Origin: Propionibacteriaceae bacterium
GTDB taxonomy: Bacteria; Actinomycetota; Actinomycetes; Propionibacteriales; Propionibacteriaceae
DNA: 15,235 nt
Direction of reading: 5' to 3'
NCBI GenBank assembly: GCA_009787035.1
Contig: WRGV01000005.1
Location: 1-15,235, forward strand
Shown here piece by piece: positions 1-8,018 of this stretch (its first letter is position 1; each line of letters begins with the position of its first letter). The notes below the pieces were generated by a model. The model searched no databases and was not told where the DNA came from. It saw only the letters and a program-made list of their open reading frames with translations. Made by a program: the position numbers and the translations under genes.

Positions 1-1711
1 CCGCCGGCAGCAGCGGCGGGTTCGGCTGCGTGGTCAGCGCCATGAGCTCGGTCTCGGGGTAGGCCGCGCGCAGCTTGGCCTGCAAGGCCGCGACCTCGCC
101 GGTCGCGTTCGGATCGAAGAACTGGCTGCCGATGTAGACCAGCGGGCTGCGGACGCCGTCCACCATGTTCTGGAACGCCGCGATCAGGTGGCGCGGCTGC
201 ACCTCGTGGCCGCCCAGGCCGAAGATCGCGGTCACCAGCTGCGGCGTGCTGGTCAGGCACGGCATGCCGGGGTAGCTGCCCGGACGGTCGCCGCAGGCGC
301 GCGCCTTGAACAGCGCATCGGTGACCAGCCTGGTCAGCGCGGTGTCGTCCGAACGCTCCAGCACCGTGACCGTCTTCGCGCCGGCCAGCGCGGCCGCGAT
401 CTCGGCCTCCGGGAACGGCTGCAGCAGCGTGACGGCCACGACGCCCGCCTTGATGCCCTGCGCGCGCAGATAGGGCAGAACCGCGCGGACGTCGTCGGTG
501 ATCGACCCGAGCCCGACCATGATGTAGTCGGCGTCGTCGGTGTCGTAGCAGTGGATCGGCTCGTAGACGCGCCCGGTCAGGTCGGCGTACTCGGCCATAG
601 CCTGGCGCACGATGCCCGGCACCGCGGACACGAAGTGCGTGCGGTGGTCGGCCGAGCCGGCCTGGAAGTCGGGCTGGTTCTGGACGGGGCCGGTCAGGCC
701 CGGGTTGTCCGGGTCGATGAGGGCCGGGACGAGCTGACGCGTGCCCTTGGCGGGCGCGCCCACCCAGGCGCGGCGCCACGGAGCCTGCAGCCGCTGCGGG
801 ATGTGGGCGAGCGTGACGTCCACCAGCGCGCCCGCGTCGTCCGCCTCGACGGCGTCGGCCTGCGCGTCCAGGTACGCGGACAGCGCCGCGGCGTCGTCCG
901 GATTCAAGTCGCGCGCATGCCGGCGCAACCAGCCCTTCAGCTGGAAGACGCGTCCCTTCGCGCCGAACAGCACCTCCTGCGCCAGCGTGGGGCACGGGAT
1001 GCGGCTGGTCGGGTCGCCCAGGTACTCCTTGAGCAGCTCCGGCTCGGGCAGCAGGATCTCGCTCATCACGTGGCTGGTGGCGAAGCCGTCCATCACGTTG
1101 GCGACCGGCACCAGCGACAGCGCCGACGTGCGGTAGCTGATCGCGGCCAGATCGGCCGCCTCCTGCGGGTTGGCGCCGAACAGGATCGTGTAGCCCGCGC
1201 CGAGCAGCGCGTACACGTCGTCGTGTCCGGCCATGACGTTCAGGCTGTGGCGGCTCACCACGCGCGCCGCAACCTGCAGCACGAACCCGCCGACCTTCTT
1301 GCCGACGGTGACGAAGTGCGACTCCAGGCCGTACAGGATGCCCTGCGCGCTGGACGCGTTCGAGATGTAGTTGCCGCCGGTCAGCGCGGCGCCGAGCGCG
1401 CCGGACTGCGCCGAGTGCTCACCCTCGGTCTCGACGAAGAACGGATGGCGGCCCCAGACGTTCATCTGCCCGTTGGCGCGGGCGGCCTCGAACGTCTCGG
1501 AGATCTCCGTGGACGGCGTGATCGGGTAGCCGATGACGCCGCCGCAGACGTGCTGCATCACGTACGACACGGCCCCGTTGCCGTTGATCACCTCGGGAAC
1601 GCCGGGGTATTTCACCGCGCGGGCCCGGCGGGGTTCGATGTGCGCCAGCTCCGGAGCGACCGGATCGGCGGTGGTGGACGTGGCGGGGCTCGATACGGCC
1701 AGATCTGTCAT
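1..1711 (-). CDS. 2-oxoacid (pyruvate):ferredoxin/flavodoxin oxidoreductase, N-terminal half (partial, runs off left edge)
   Basis: Enzymes of this family oxidatively decarboxylate pyruvate or another 2-oxoacid to acyl-CoA, using thiamine diphosphate and passing electrons to ferredoxin or flavodoxin in the cytosol. The frame is open for 570 codons from the ATG at 1711 to the window edge. Residues about 61-67 read GYPITPS, the usual start of the alpha (pyrimidine-binding) domain, followed by a conserved block FFVETEGEHSAQSGALGAAL (91-110) and ASSAQGILYGLE. A second conserved block lies at about 346-368 (QPDFQAG, AVPGIV), then an alpha/beta domain with GLGSITDDVR (400-409) and LLQPFPEAEI. Full-length relatives are near 1,200 residues, so the ferredoxin and TPP-binding parts should lie beyond the window. 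The stretch between TSH (213) and QPDF (346) seems longer than I recall for NifJ, so substrate and subtype are uncertain. ATG 1711 was chosen because GGA lies 9 nt upstream; an in-frame ATG at 1717 is possible. Confidence 0.85.
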   Translation of the reverse strand, partial: MTDLAVSSPATSTTADPVAPELAHIEPRRARAVKYPGVPEVINGNGAVSYVMQHVCGGVIGYPITPSTEISETFEAARANGQMNVWGRHPFFVETEGEHSAQSGALGAALTGGNYISNASSAQGILYGLESHFVTVGKKVGGFVLQVAARVVSRHSLNVMAGHDDVYALLGAGYTILFGANPQEAADLAAISYRTSALSLVPVANVMDGFATSHVMSEILLPEPELLKEYLGDPTSRIPCPTLAQEVLFGAKGRVFQLKGWLRRHARDLNPDDAAALSAYLDAQADAVEADDAGALVDVTLAHIPQRLQAPWRRAWVGAPAKGTRQLVPALIDPDNPGLTGPVQNQPDFQAGSADHRTHFVSAVPGIVRQAMAEYADLTGRVYEPIHCYDTDDADYIMVGLGSITDDVRAVLPYLRAQGIKAGVVAVTLLQPFPEAEIAAALAGAKTVTVLERSDDTALTRLVTDALFKARACGDRPGSYPGMPCLTSTPQLVTAIFGLGGHEVQPRHLIAAFQNMVDGVRSPLVYIGSQFFDPNATGEVAALQAKLRAAYPETELMALTTQPNPPLLPA

Positions 1712-1750
1712 GGGCATACATCCGAACTACGAGTAGGAATCGGCACAGTG

Positions 1751-1789
1751 TTCAGTTGTGGTGGGTTCAGTTGTTGTGGGTTCAGTTGT
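1751..1789. repeat. 15-bp direct repeats upstream of the oxidoreductase gene (2.6 copies)
   Basis: TTCAGTTGTGGTGGG (1751-1765) is followed by TTCAGTTGTTGTGGG (1766-1780) and then TTCAGTTGT (1781-1789). The copies differ at one position. Read in the direction of the oxidoreductase gene they lie 40-78 nt before its start codon, where an operator or activator site would be expected. No known regulator site was recognised. Confidence 0.75.
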
Positions 1790-1898
1790 CCTCATCGGCG
1801 TCCGCGGCGCCGACAATGGGTCCGGACGGACGCGGGCGCGCCACGACAGACCGCAGCGCGTCCAACGCATCTACTATACGAGGCCCGCCCATCCTCAC

Positions 1899-1935
1899 GC
1901 GTGCCCGACGGGCTGATTCTCAGCTGTGGGCACGC
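1899..1935 (-). terminator. Hairpin behind glf, probable terminator
   Basis: An outer 8-bp inverted repeat GCGTGCCC (1899-1906) / GGGCACGC (1928-1935) encloses an inner stem GCTGA (1912-1916) / TCAGC (1920-1924) with a TTC loop. It begins 7 nt past the glf stop codon. There is no clear U-tract, which is common in high-GC actinobacteria, so termination is inferred from position and fold only. Confidence 0.55.
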
Positions 1936-1941
1936 CCATGC

Positions 1942-3093
<1,152 letters not shown>

Positions 3094-3660
3094 CTAGCCG
3101 CGCGAGCCGCGCCCCATGCTCGGCAGCACGTAATCGGTGCCCTGCGCACGGTTCTGGCTGGCACGGATCTCGGCCTCGGCCTCTTCCCGGCCGACCCACG
3201 ACGCGCCCTCGACGCTCTTGCCGGGCTCCAGGTCCTTGTAGACGGTGAAGAAGTGCTCGATCTCCAACAGCGTGTACTCGGGCAGGTCGTCGATGTCGTC
3301 CAGGTAGTCGCGCCGGATGTCGGACATCGGCACGCACAGCACCTTGTCGTCACCGCCGTTCTCGTCCTGCATCTGGAACATCGCCACCGCCCGGCAGCGG
3401 ATCAGGCAGCCGGGGAACGTTGGCTCGTTGACGAGCACCATCGCGTCCAGCGGGTCGCCGTCCTCGCCCAGCGTGCCCTCGATGTAGCCGTAGTCGTACG
3501 GGTACTGCGTCGAGGTGAACAACGGACGGTCCAGCCGGATGCGCCCCGACTGGTGATCCATCTCGTACTTGTTCTTGATGCCACGCGGGATTTCGATTGT
3601 CACATCGAAGACCACCTGGGCCCGCGGCGGGACGTCGGCCTTATGGAACTCTTCGGTCAT
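3094..3660 (-). CDS. ppa: Inorganic pyrophosphatase, family I
   Basis: The soluble enzyme hydrolyses pyrophosphate to two phosphates, pulling nucleotide-sugar, nucleic acid and aminoacyl-tRNA synthesis forward. The 188-residue protein carries the family I signature DGDPLDA at 67-73, whose three aspartates bind Mg2+, preceded by [17 protein letters not shown] (53-69). DDKVL (104-108) and YKDLEPGK (141-148) supply further metal and phosphate contacts. Two adjacent ATGs exist at 3663 and 3660. AAGGA lies 6 nt before ATG 3660 but only 3 nt before 3663, so 3660 is preferred; a longer frame starting at 3690 would swallow the ribosome binding site. The C-terminal tail after KDLEPGK (about 40 residues) is slightly extended. 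It is first in a two-gene unit with glf. Confidence 0.96.
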   Translation of the reverse strand: MTEEFHKADVPPRAQVVFDVTIEIPRGIKNKYEMDHQSGRIRLDRPLFTSTQYPYDYGYIEGTLGEDGDPLDAMVLVNEPTFPGCLIRCRAVAMFQMQDENGGDDKVLCVPMSDIRRDYLDDIDDLPEYTLLEIEHFFTVYKDLEPGKSVEGASWVGREEAEAEIRASQNRAQGTDYVLPSMGRGSRG

Positions 3661-3690
3661 CATTGATCCTTTCGGTGCTCGGTGGCACAC

Positions 3691-3696
3691 ACTCTA
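3691..3696 (-). promoter_or_regulatory. Putative -10 element of the ppa-glf promoter
   Basis: TAGAGT on the minus strand fits the actinobacterial TAnnnT -10 pattern and lies 30 nt before the ppa start codon, leaving room for a short leader with the AAGGA ribosome binding site. No convincing -35 hexamer is seen. Confidence 0.4.
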
Positions 3697-3752
3697 CCGT
3701 GCTGGATCATCTCGACACCGCCACGCATGCCCGCGGCTGGAAGAATAGACGG

Positions 3753-4757
3753 GTGACCGACTACCTGCTGCTCATCTCCCCCGGGGCCAACCGCGTCTTC
3801 GCCGGCTGCGCGCCGCGCCTGGGCGTCGCCGAGCTTACGCTGTCGGCAGATTTCGTCCGGCAGGCCCGTCCGGTGCAGCTGGCCGGGGTCGACTACGTGG
3901 GCCTGCGAACGGACGCCGCGCTGGATGAGGCGCAGCGGATCGTCATCGCGCGCCAATCGGGCGCGCTGGCGCTGTTCGAGCACCACGACGACGACCTGCT
4001 GGCGCCCGTGGCGCTGCCCGACGCGTTCGCGCTGCCCGACGACCTGGTCACCATCCCGAAATACCCGGGCAAGACCAACGAGCAGTTCACGCAGTTGCTC
4101 ATGAACCTGACGCTGTCCGCCGTGACCGCACCGCTGCCCGCGTCCGGACGCCGCGCCGTGCTCGACCCGCTCGCCGGGCGCGGGACGACGCTGCTGGTCG
4201 CCTGGCGCAACGGCTGCGACGGCTTCGGCGTCGAGTCCGACGAGCGCGCCGTCGAGGCGATGGCCGCGTACGTCACCACCTACCTGCGCCGGGCCCGGCT
4301 GCACCACAGCGCTGCGACCACGCCGGTGCGCCGCGAGCACCGGCTGCTGGGCCATCGCTTCGATGCCACGTGGACGGACGGACCCGCCCAGCTCACGGTG
4401 TTCACCGGCGACACGCGCGACTCGGCGACGCTGTTCGGCAAACGTCGCTTCGACGCGATCGTGACCGACGCGCCGTACGGCATCGTCCACCGTCCCCAGC
4501 ATGCCGGGGGCGGGCGTTCGCCGGCCCAGCTGCTCGACGAGGCGCTGCCCGTGTGGGCCGGCCAGCTGCGTGCGGGTGGGGCGCTCGGGCTGTCGTGGAA
4601 CACGCTCGGCCTGCCGCGCGCGGATCTGCTCGACCTGCTGGCCTCCTGCGGCCTGGAGCCCAGGACCGGCGGCGCCTGGGACGACCTGGCCCACCGCGTC
4701 GACTCGTCCATCCGCCGCGATCTCGTCGTGGCAACCAAGCCCCTGTCGATCGTCTAG
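3753..4757 (+). CDS. TRM11-like SAM-dependent N-methyltransferase
   Basis: This is a class I methyltransferase of the N6-Mtase/TRM11 type, which methylates an exocyclic amino group in RNA (guanine-N2 in TRM11) or DNA. In the 334-residue protein the SAM-binding motif I is VLDPLAGRGTTLLVAW (136-151), with an acidic partner in FGVESDERAVEAM (158-170). Motif IV is FDAIVTDAPYGI (233-244), a DAPY variant of the (D/N)PPY catalytic motif. A KYPGKTNEQ block (103-111) precedes motif I, with an N-terminal region of about 100 residues as in TRM11 relatives. The GTG at 3753 is chosen because AAGAAT lies 6 nt upstream, suggesting a leaderless start; the frame is open 52 codons further upstream but that part would overlap ppa. 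The target (tRNA or otherwise) cannot be told from sequence. The next gene starts 10 nt downstream. Confidence 0.8.
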   Translation: MTDYLLLISPGANRVFAGCAPRLGVAELTLSADFVRQARPVQLAGVDYVGLRTDAALDEAQRIVIARQSGALALFEHHDDDLLAPVALPDAFALPDDLVTIPKYPGKTNEQFTQLLMNLTLSAVTAPLPASGRRAVLDPLAGRGTTLLVAWRNGCDGFGVESDERAVEAMAAYVTTYLRRARLHHSAATTPVRREHRLLGHRFDATWTDGPAQLTVFTGDTRDSATLFGKRRFDAIVTDAPYGIVHRPQHAGGGRSPAQLLDEALPVWAGQLRAGGALGLSWNTLGLPRADLLDLLASCGLEPRTGGAWDDLAHRVDSSIRRDLVVATKPLSIV

Positions 4758-4767
4758 GCTGACCGCT

Positions 4768-5802
4768 ATGACCGAGCACGATCCGTGGCGCACCGCCACG
4801 GCCGTCGGGTGTCGCATGTGCGGCCCCGGCACCAAGGACGTCAGCCGCGCCGAGATGGACGAGGCGGTCGCCGGGCTTCGGGAGGCCGCCGCGCGCGTCC
4901 CGGCGCTGGTCGCCTCCGTGTCGCAGCTGCCCGCCACGCGCGACGACATGACGCTGGTCGTCGACCGCACCGGCATCGTGCGCGCCAACGCCTCGACGAT
5001 GCAGCGCATGCTCGGCATCGCCGCGGCGGCGACCCCCCAGCTCGATGTGTCCGAGGTGACCCCGCCCGGGCCCGCCGTGGGCGCCATGCTCGCGGTGCTC
5101 GCGGGGCGGATCCTGGGACAATTCGACCCGTTCGCCGAGCAGCCGCGGCTGCTGCTCGTGGCGCCCAACATCGTCGGCATGCAGCGCAAGCTCGGCGTGG
5201 ATGCCGCGGATTTCCGGTGCTGGGTGTGTCTGCATGAGCAGACGCACCGGGCTCAGTTTGCGGCTGCCCCCTGGCTAACCGGGCATCTGACAAGCCTGAT
5301 CACCGATCTGGTTGCCGCCGAGGCGGGCAACGGACCGCTGTGGACCGAGCTGGGCGATCGCATGCAGCGGCTGCGTTCGGCGCGCCGCGATGACCCCGAC
5401 ACGACCAGCGTCGGCATGCTCGCCGCGGTCGCCGGACCTCGCGCCGCGGCCGCACTCGACTCGGTGATGGCCGCGATGTCGCTGCTGGAGGGCTACGCCG
5501 ACGTCATGATGGACGCCGTCGGACCGCAGGTGATTCCGACCGTCGCGGCGATCCGGGAGGCGTTCGAAGAACACCGCGCCCGCGGCGGCCTGGCCGCGCT
5601 GATCGGCAGGCTGCTCGGGCTGGACGCGAAGATGGCCCAGTACGCCGAGGGGGCGCGCTTCTGTCGCGCGGTGCTCGACGGCCCCGGCCTGGCCACGCTC
5701 AACCTGGCCTGGGACGGCGCCGACAACCTGCCGACGCTGGACGAGGTGCGGGCCCCCCAGCGCTGGATCGACCGCATGCAGGACTGGGGCGTGGGTGGCT
5801 AG
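4768..5802 (+). CDS. Zincin-like zinc-dependent metalloprotease family protein (DUF2342)
   Basis: This matches the actinobacterial family called zinc-dependent metalloprotease or coenzyme F420 biosynthesis-associated protein (DUF2342), whose biochemical role is unproven. In the 344-residue protein the zinc motif HExxH appears as HEQTH (156-160) within CWVCLHEQTHRAQF, and a likely third ligand is Glu241 in SLLEGYADVMMD (238-249). A family block LLLVAPNIVGMQRKLG (128-143) precedes the zinc site. It lacks a signal peptide or membrane segment, so it is probably cytosolic. The ATG at 4768 has no good ribosome binding site, but TAGGCT (4755-4760) lies 7 nt upstream and overlaps the stop codon of the preceding gene, suggesting a leaderless transcript. 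Its 3' end overlaps tilS by 8 nt, the arrangement usual for this family in Actinobacteria. Confidence 0.88.
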   Translation: MTEHDPWRTATAVGCRMCGPGTKDVSRAEMDEAVAGLREAAARVPALVASVSQLPATRDDMTLVVDRTGIVRANASTMQRMLGIAAAATPQLDVSEVTPPGPAVGAMLAVLAGRILGQFDPFAEQPRLLLVAPNIVGMQRKLGVDAADFRCWVCLHEQTHRAQFAAAPWLTGHLTSLITDLVAAEAGNGPLWTELGDRMQRLRSARRDDPDTTSVGMLAAVAGPRAAAALDSVMAAMSLLEGYADVMMDAVGPQVIPTVAAIREAFEEHRARGGLAALIGRLLGLDAKMAQYAEGARFCRAVLDGPGLATLNLAWDGADNLPTLDEVRAPQRWIDRMQDWGVGG

Positions 5803-6850
5803 ACGCGCACTCAGCCCGGCCCAGCTGGCCGTCGTCGCCGCGGTGCGCGCCGTGCTGCCGGATGACCCCGTCCGGGTGCGGGTGGCCTGCTCCGGCGGGG
5901 CCGACTCGCTGGCGCTGGCGGCCGGACTGGTCTGGTGTGACCGGCACGATCCGGATCCGCTGCGTTCCGTGTCGGCGATGGTCGTCGACCACGGGCTGCA
6001 GCCGGGCTCGGATGCCGTCGCCGCCCGGGCGGTGACCGTGCTGCACAGTCTCGGCCTGGATGCCACCGCCGTGCGCGTGCACGTGGATGCCGCCAGCCCC
6101 GACGGCCTGGAGGCGGCGGCTCGCGATGCCCGCTACGCGGCACTGGCGGGCCCCGGCGCCGACCTCGTGCTGCTGGGGCACACGCTGGATGACCAGGCCG
6201 AGACCGTGCTGTTGGGCCTGGCCCGCGGTTCGGGCACCCGGTCGCTGGCGGGAATGCCCGCCACGTTCACCTGGGCCGACCCGGAATGGGACAAACAGGC
6301 ACCCAGCGGTCGAGATCGGGCCACAAACGGCCCGATCGGCCCCGATGGGGTCGCGTTTGTCCCACTTTTCGCCCGGCCCCTGCTCGGGCTGCGCCGGGCC
6401 ACCACCGCACAGGCCTGCGCCGACTGGGACATCGCGACCTGGGACGATCCGATGAACGCCGATCCGCGCTTCGCGCGCGTGCGCGCGCGCCGGCTGCTGC
6501 CCGACCTGGAGCGGGCGCTGGGCCCCGGCGTCGCCGAGGCATTGGCCCGCACCGCCGCCCTGACCAGGGATGACGCCGATCTGCTCGACGTGCTGGCGGC
6601 GAAGGCGCAGGCGAGCGCCCCGCCCGGTGACGGCCTGTCGGCCCCATGGCTGGCCGACCTGGCCCCCGCGTTGCGCGGCCGCGTCGTGCGCACCTGGCTG
6701 GTGGCGCAGGGGCTGGACGCCCCCGACTTCGACCACACGCAGGCGGTTCTGGATCTGGTCACCGCCTGGCACGGCCAGCGCGGTGTGGACGTGCCGGGCG
6801 GCACCGTCGTCCGGGAACGGGACATTCTGCACGCCATCGCGCGGAAGTGA
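5795..6850 (+). CDS. tilS: tRNA(Ile)-lysidine synthetase, with in-frame palindromic insert
   Basis: TilS ligates lysine to C34 of tRNA-Ile(CAU), changing both amino-acid identity and codon reading, and is essential in most bacteria. In the 351-residue protein the ATP-pyrophosphatase loop is ACSGGADSLAL (31-41), followed by VDHGLQPGS (64-72), the conserved GHTLDDQAETVLLGLARGSG (128-147) and RSLAGMP, then RPLLGLRR (194-201) and DDPMNADPRFARVRAR (217-232). Between LAGM (151-154) and RPLL (194) there are 39 residues, where I recall about ten in typical actinobacterial homologues. Residues 165-190 of this stretch are encoded by a 78-bp palindrome (separate entry). The GTG at 5795 overlaps the end of the preceding gene by 8 nt, suggesting translational coupling. 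The frame is intact and the catalytic motifs are kept, so the gene is probably functional. Confidence 0.95.
   Translation: MARRALSPAQLAVVAAVRAVLPDDPVRVRVACSGGADSLALAAGLVWCDRHDPDPLRSVSAMVVDHGLQPGSDAVAARAVTVLHSLGLDATAVRVHVDAASPDGLEAAARDARYAALAGPGADLVLLGHTLDDQAETVLLGLARGSGTRSLAGMPATFTWADPEWDKQAPSGRDRATNGPIGPDGVAFVPLFARPLLGLRRATTAQACADWDIATWDDPMNADPRFARVRARRLLPDLERALGPGVAEALARTAALTRDDADLLDVLAAKAQASAPPGDGLSAPWLADLAPALRGRVVRTWLVAQGLDAPDFDHTQAVLDLVTAWHGQRGVDVPGGTVVRERDILHAIARK
6287..6364. repeat. 78-bp palindromic element inserted in frame in tilS
   Basis: Outer arms TGGGACAAAC (6287-6296) and GTTTGTCCCA (6355-6364) are a perfect 10-bp inverted repeat. Inner arms GATCGGGCC (6314-6322) and GGCCCGATC (6329-6337) are a perfect 9-bp inverted repeat around the loop ACAAAC (6323-6328), which repeats part of the outer arm. 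The sequence between outer and inner arms is also partly complementary. The element begins exactly at codon 165, covers 26 codons and has no stop. It looks like a REP-like or RPE-like palindrome accepted within a protein. Confidence 0.75.
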
Positions 6851-6900
6851 TGCAGATCGGGCCCCGCAGCGCCAGTTGGGTCGGGCTTCGTCCCGCTCGG

Positions 6901-6906
6901 TAGGAT
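6901..6906 (+). promoter_or_regulatory. Putative leaderless promoter of hpt (-10 element)
   Basis: TAGGAT matches TAnnnT and is separated from the hpt ATG (6913) by 6 nt, so transcription would start at or next to the start codon. TTGGGT at 6876-6881 is a possible -35 with a long 19-nt spacer. Confidence 0.5.
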
Positions 6907-6912
6907 GGCTGC

Positions 6913-7464
6913 ATGGATGCCGCCGATGTGAGCCAGGACCTTGACCACGTACTGTTCACCGAAGAGCAGATCCACCAACGACTGGATGAGCTCGCCACAC
7001 AAATCGACGCTGACTACGCCGGACGCGAGCCGTTGCTCGTCGGTGTGCTCAACGGCGCGGTCATGACGATGAGCGATCTGGCCCGTGCGATGCACTCGCA
7101 CATGCAGATGGACTGGATGGCCGTCTCCAGCTACGGCGCCGCCACGAAGAGCTCGGGGGTGGTGCGCATCCTCAAAGATCTCTCGTGCGATATCCGCGAC
7201 CGTGACGTGCTGATCGTCGAGGACATCATCGACACCGGCCTGACGCTCAACTACCTGCTCGACCACCTGCGTGGCCGCGGCCCGGCCTCAGTCGAGATCA
7301 TGGCCATGTTCCGCAAGCCCGATGCCTTGCAGGTCGATGTGCCGGTGCGCTACATCGGCTTCGACATCCCCAACGAATTCGTCGTCGGCTACGGCCTCGA
7401 CTACGCGCAGCGCTACCGCAACCTGCGCGATGTCGGCACCCTGGCCCCCCACGTCTACAGCTAG
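6913..7464 (+). CDS. hpt: Hypoxanthine (guanine) phosphoribosyltransferase
   Basis: The cytosolic enzyme salvages hypoxanthine and guanine to IMP and GMP using PRPP. The 183-residue protein has the normal length. The PRPP-binding motif is VLIVEDIIDTGLTL (99-112). LLVGVLNGAVM (41-51) forms the pyrophosphate-binding loop and VSSYG (71-75) the flexible catalytic loop, and the C-terminal purine-binding part is FDIPNEFVVGYGLDYAQRYRNL (150-171). The start codon has no ribosome binding site but sits 6 nt after a TAGGAT -10 element. The tilS-hpt pair is widely conserved and is usually followed by ftsH, which is not present here; a YbjQ-family gene follows instead. Confidence 0.97.
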   Translation: MDAADVSQDLDHVLFTEEQIHQRLDELATQIDADYAGREPLLVGVLNGAVMTMSDLARAMHSHMQMDWMAVSSYGAATKSSGVVRILKDLSCDIRDRDVLIVEDIIDTGLTLNYLLDHLRGRGPASVEIMAMFRKPDALQVDVPVRYIGFDIPNEFVVGYGLDYAQRYRNLRDVGTLAPHVYS

Positions 7465-7465
7465 G

Positions 7466-7496
7466 GCCGCTTCGACGCGCGCTGTCGCGCTGCGGC
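7466..7496 (+). terminator. Possible hpt terminator hairpin
   Basis: Directly behind the hpt stop, GCCGC (7466-7470) pairs with GCGGC (7492-7496), and inside it CGAC (7473-7476) pairs with GTCG (7484-7487). Several GCGCGC words nearby allow alternative folds. No U-tract follows, so this rests on position and pairing only. Confidence 0.35.
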
Positions 7497-7556
7497 TTGC
7501 GCGCCACCACAGTCGATGACGAGGTCACGCACCCCGACGGCACAGGGTTTGCTGAG

Positions 7557-7562
7557 TATTGT
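7557..7562 (+). promoter_or_regulatory. Putative leaderless -10 element of the YbjQ-family gene
   Basis: TATTGT lies 6 nt before the ATG at 7569, the same spacing as at hpt. No ribosome binding site precedes the ATG. Confidence 0.5.
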
Positions 7563-7568
7563 GGTGTC

Positions 7569-8018
7569 ATGCTTATTGTGACAACTAACAGCATCCCCGG
7601 CTACCAGATCGACGCTGTCCTGGGTGAGGTCATGGGGATGACCGTGCGCTCCGCCAACATCGGCCAGAACCTCATCGCTGGATTCAAGGCCCTGGGCGGC
7701 GGCGAAGTCAGCCAATACACCGATCTGGTCTATGACTCGCGCAACCAGGTCATGCAGCGCATGTGGGACATGTGCGTGCAGCGCGGCGGCAACGCAATCA
7801 TCGCCATGCGGTTCGACACCGGCGACATCGGGCAGACGTTCTCCGAGGTCTGCGCCTACGGGACGGCGGTCGTCGTCCGTCCGATTGCGGACGAGGCACG
7901 GGGCGGCACGCCGCAGTCGATCGGCGAGGCCCACACCCAGGCCGCGCAGCCGCAGCAGCCGCCGATGCCCCCACAGCAGCCCGGTGCCACGCCGTACGGC
8001 TACGCACCCCAGAGCTAA
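7569..8018 (+). CDS. YbjQ/DUF74-family protein with Q/P-rich tail
   Basis: The first 105 or so residues match the YbjQ (DUF74, PF01906) family of small oligomeric proteins, named putative heavy-metal-binding on structural grounds; their biological role is not established. Recognisable parts are the N-terminal VTTNSIPGYQI, the central GEVMGMTVRSANIGQN and GGEVSQYTDLVYDSRNQVM, and RGGNAIIAMRFDT followed by EVCAYGTAVVV. The protein is 149 residues because it carries an added low-complexity tail rich in Gln and Pro ending GYAPQS, absent from the minimal family domain. ATG 7569 is chosen because the domain begins there and TATTGT lies 6 nt upstream; the frame is open further upstream to 7497 but that part is not family-like. 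Its stop codon overlaps the stop of the convergent regulator by 4 nt. Confidence 0.88.
   Translation: MLIVTTNSIPGYQIDAVLGEVMGMTVRSANIGQNLIAGFKALGGGEVSQYTDLVYDSRNQVMQRMWDMCVQRGGNAIIAMRFDTGDIGQTFSEVCAYGTAVVVRPIADEARGGTPQSIGEAHTQAAQPQQPPMPPQQPGATPYGYAPQS

Noticed and set aside
1871..1880. TATAGT on the minus strand as the oxidoreductase promoter
   Set aside because: The -10 match is fair but no -35 is seen and the leader would be about 160 nt; too weak to list.
3660..5189. Minus-strand frame of 509 codons
   Set aside because: Antisense to the methyltransferase and DUF2342 genes, no recognisable domain.
6855..6863. Another GATCGGGCC, identical to the inner arm of the tilS palindrome, just after tilS
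   Set aside because: It lacks a partner arm or the outer repeat; a single 9-mer in GC-rich DNA can occur by chance.
5699..7266. Two long minus-strand frames opposite tilS and hpt
   Set aside because: Shadows; the plus strand carries the PP-loop and PRPP motifs.
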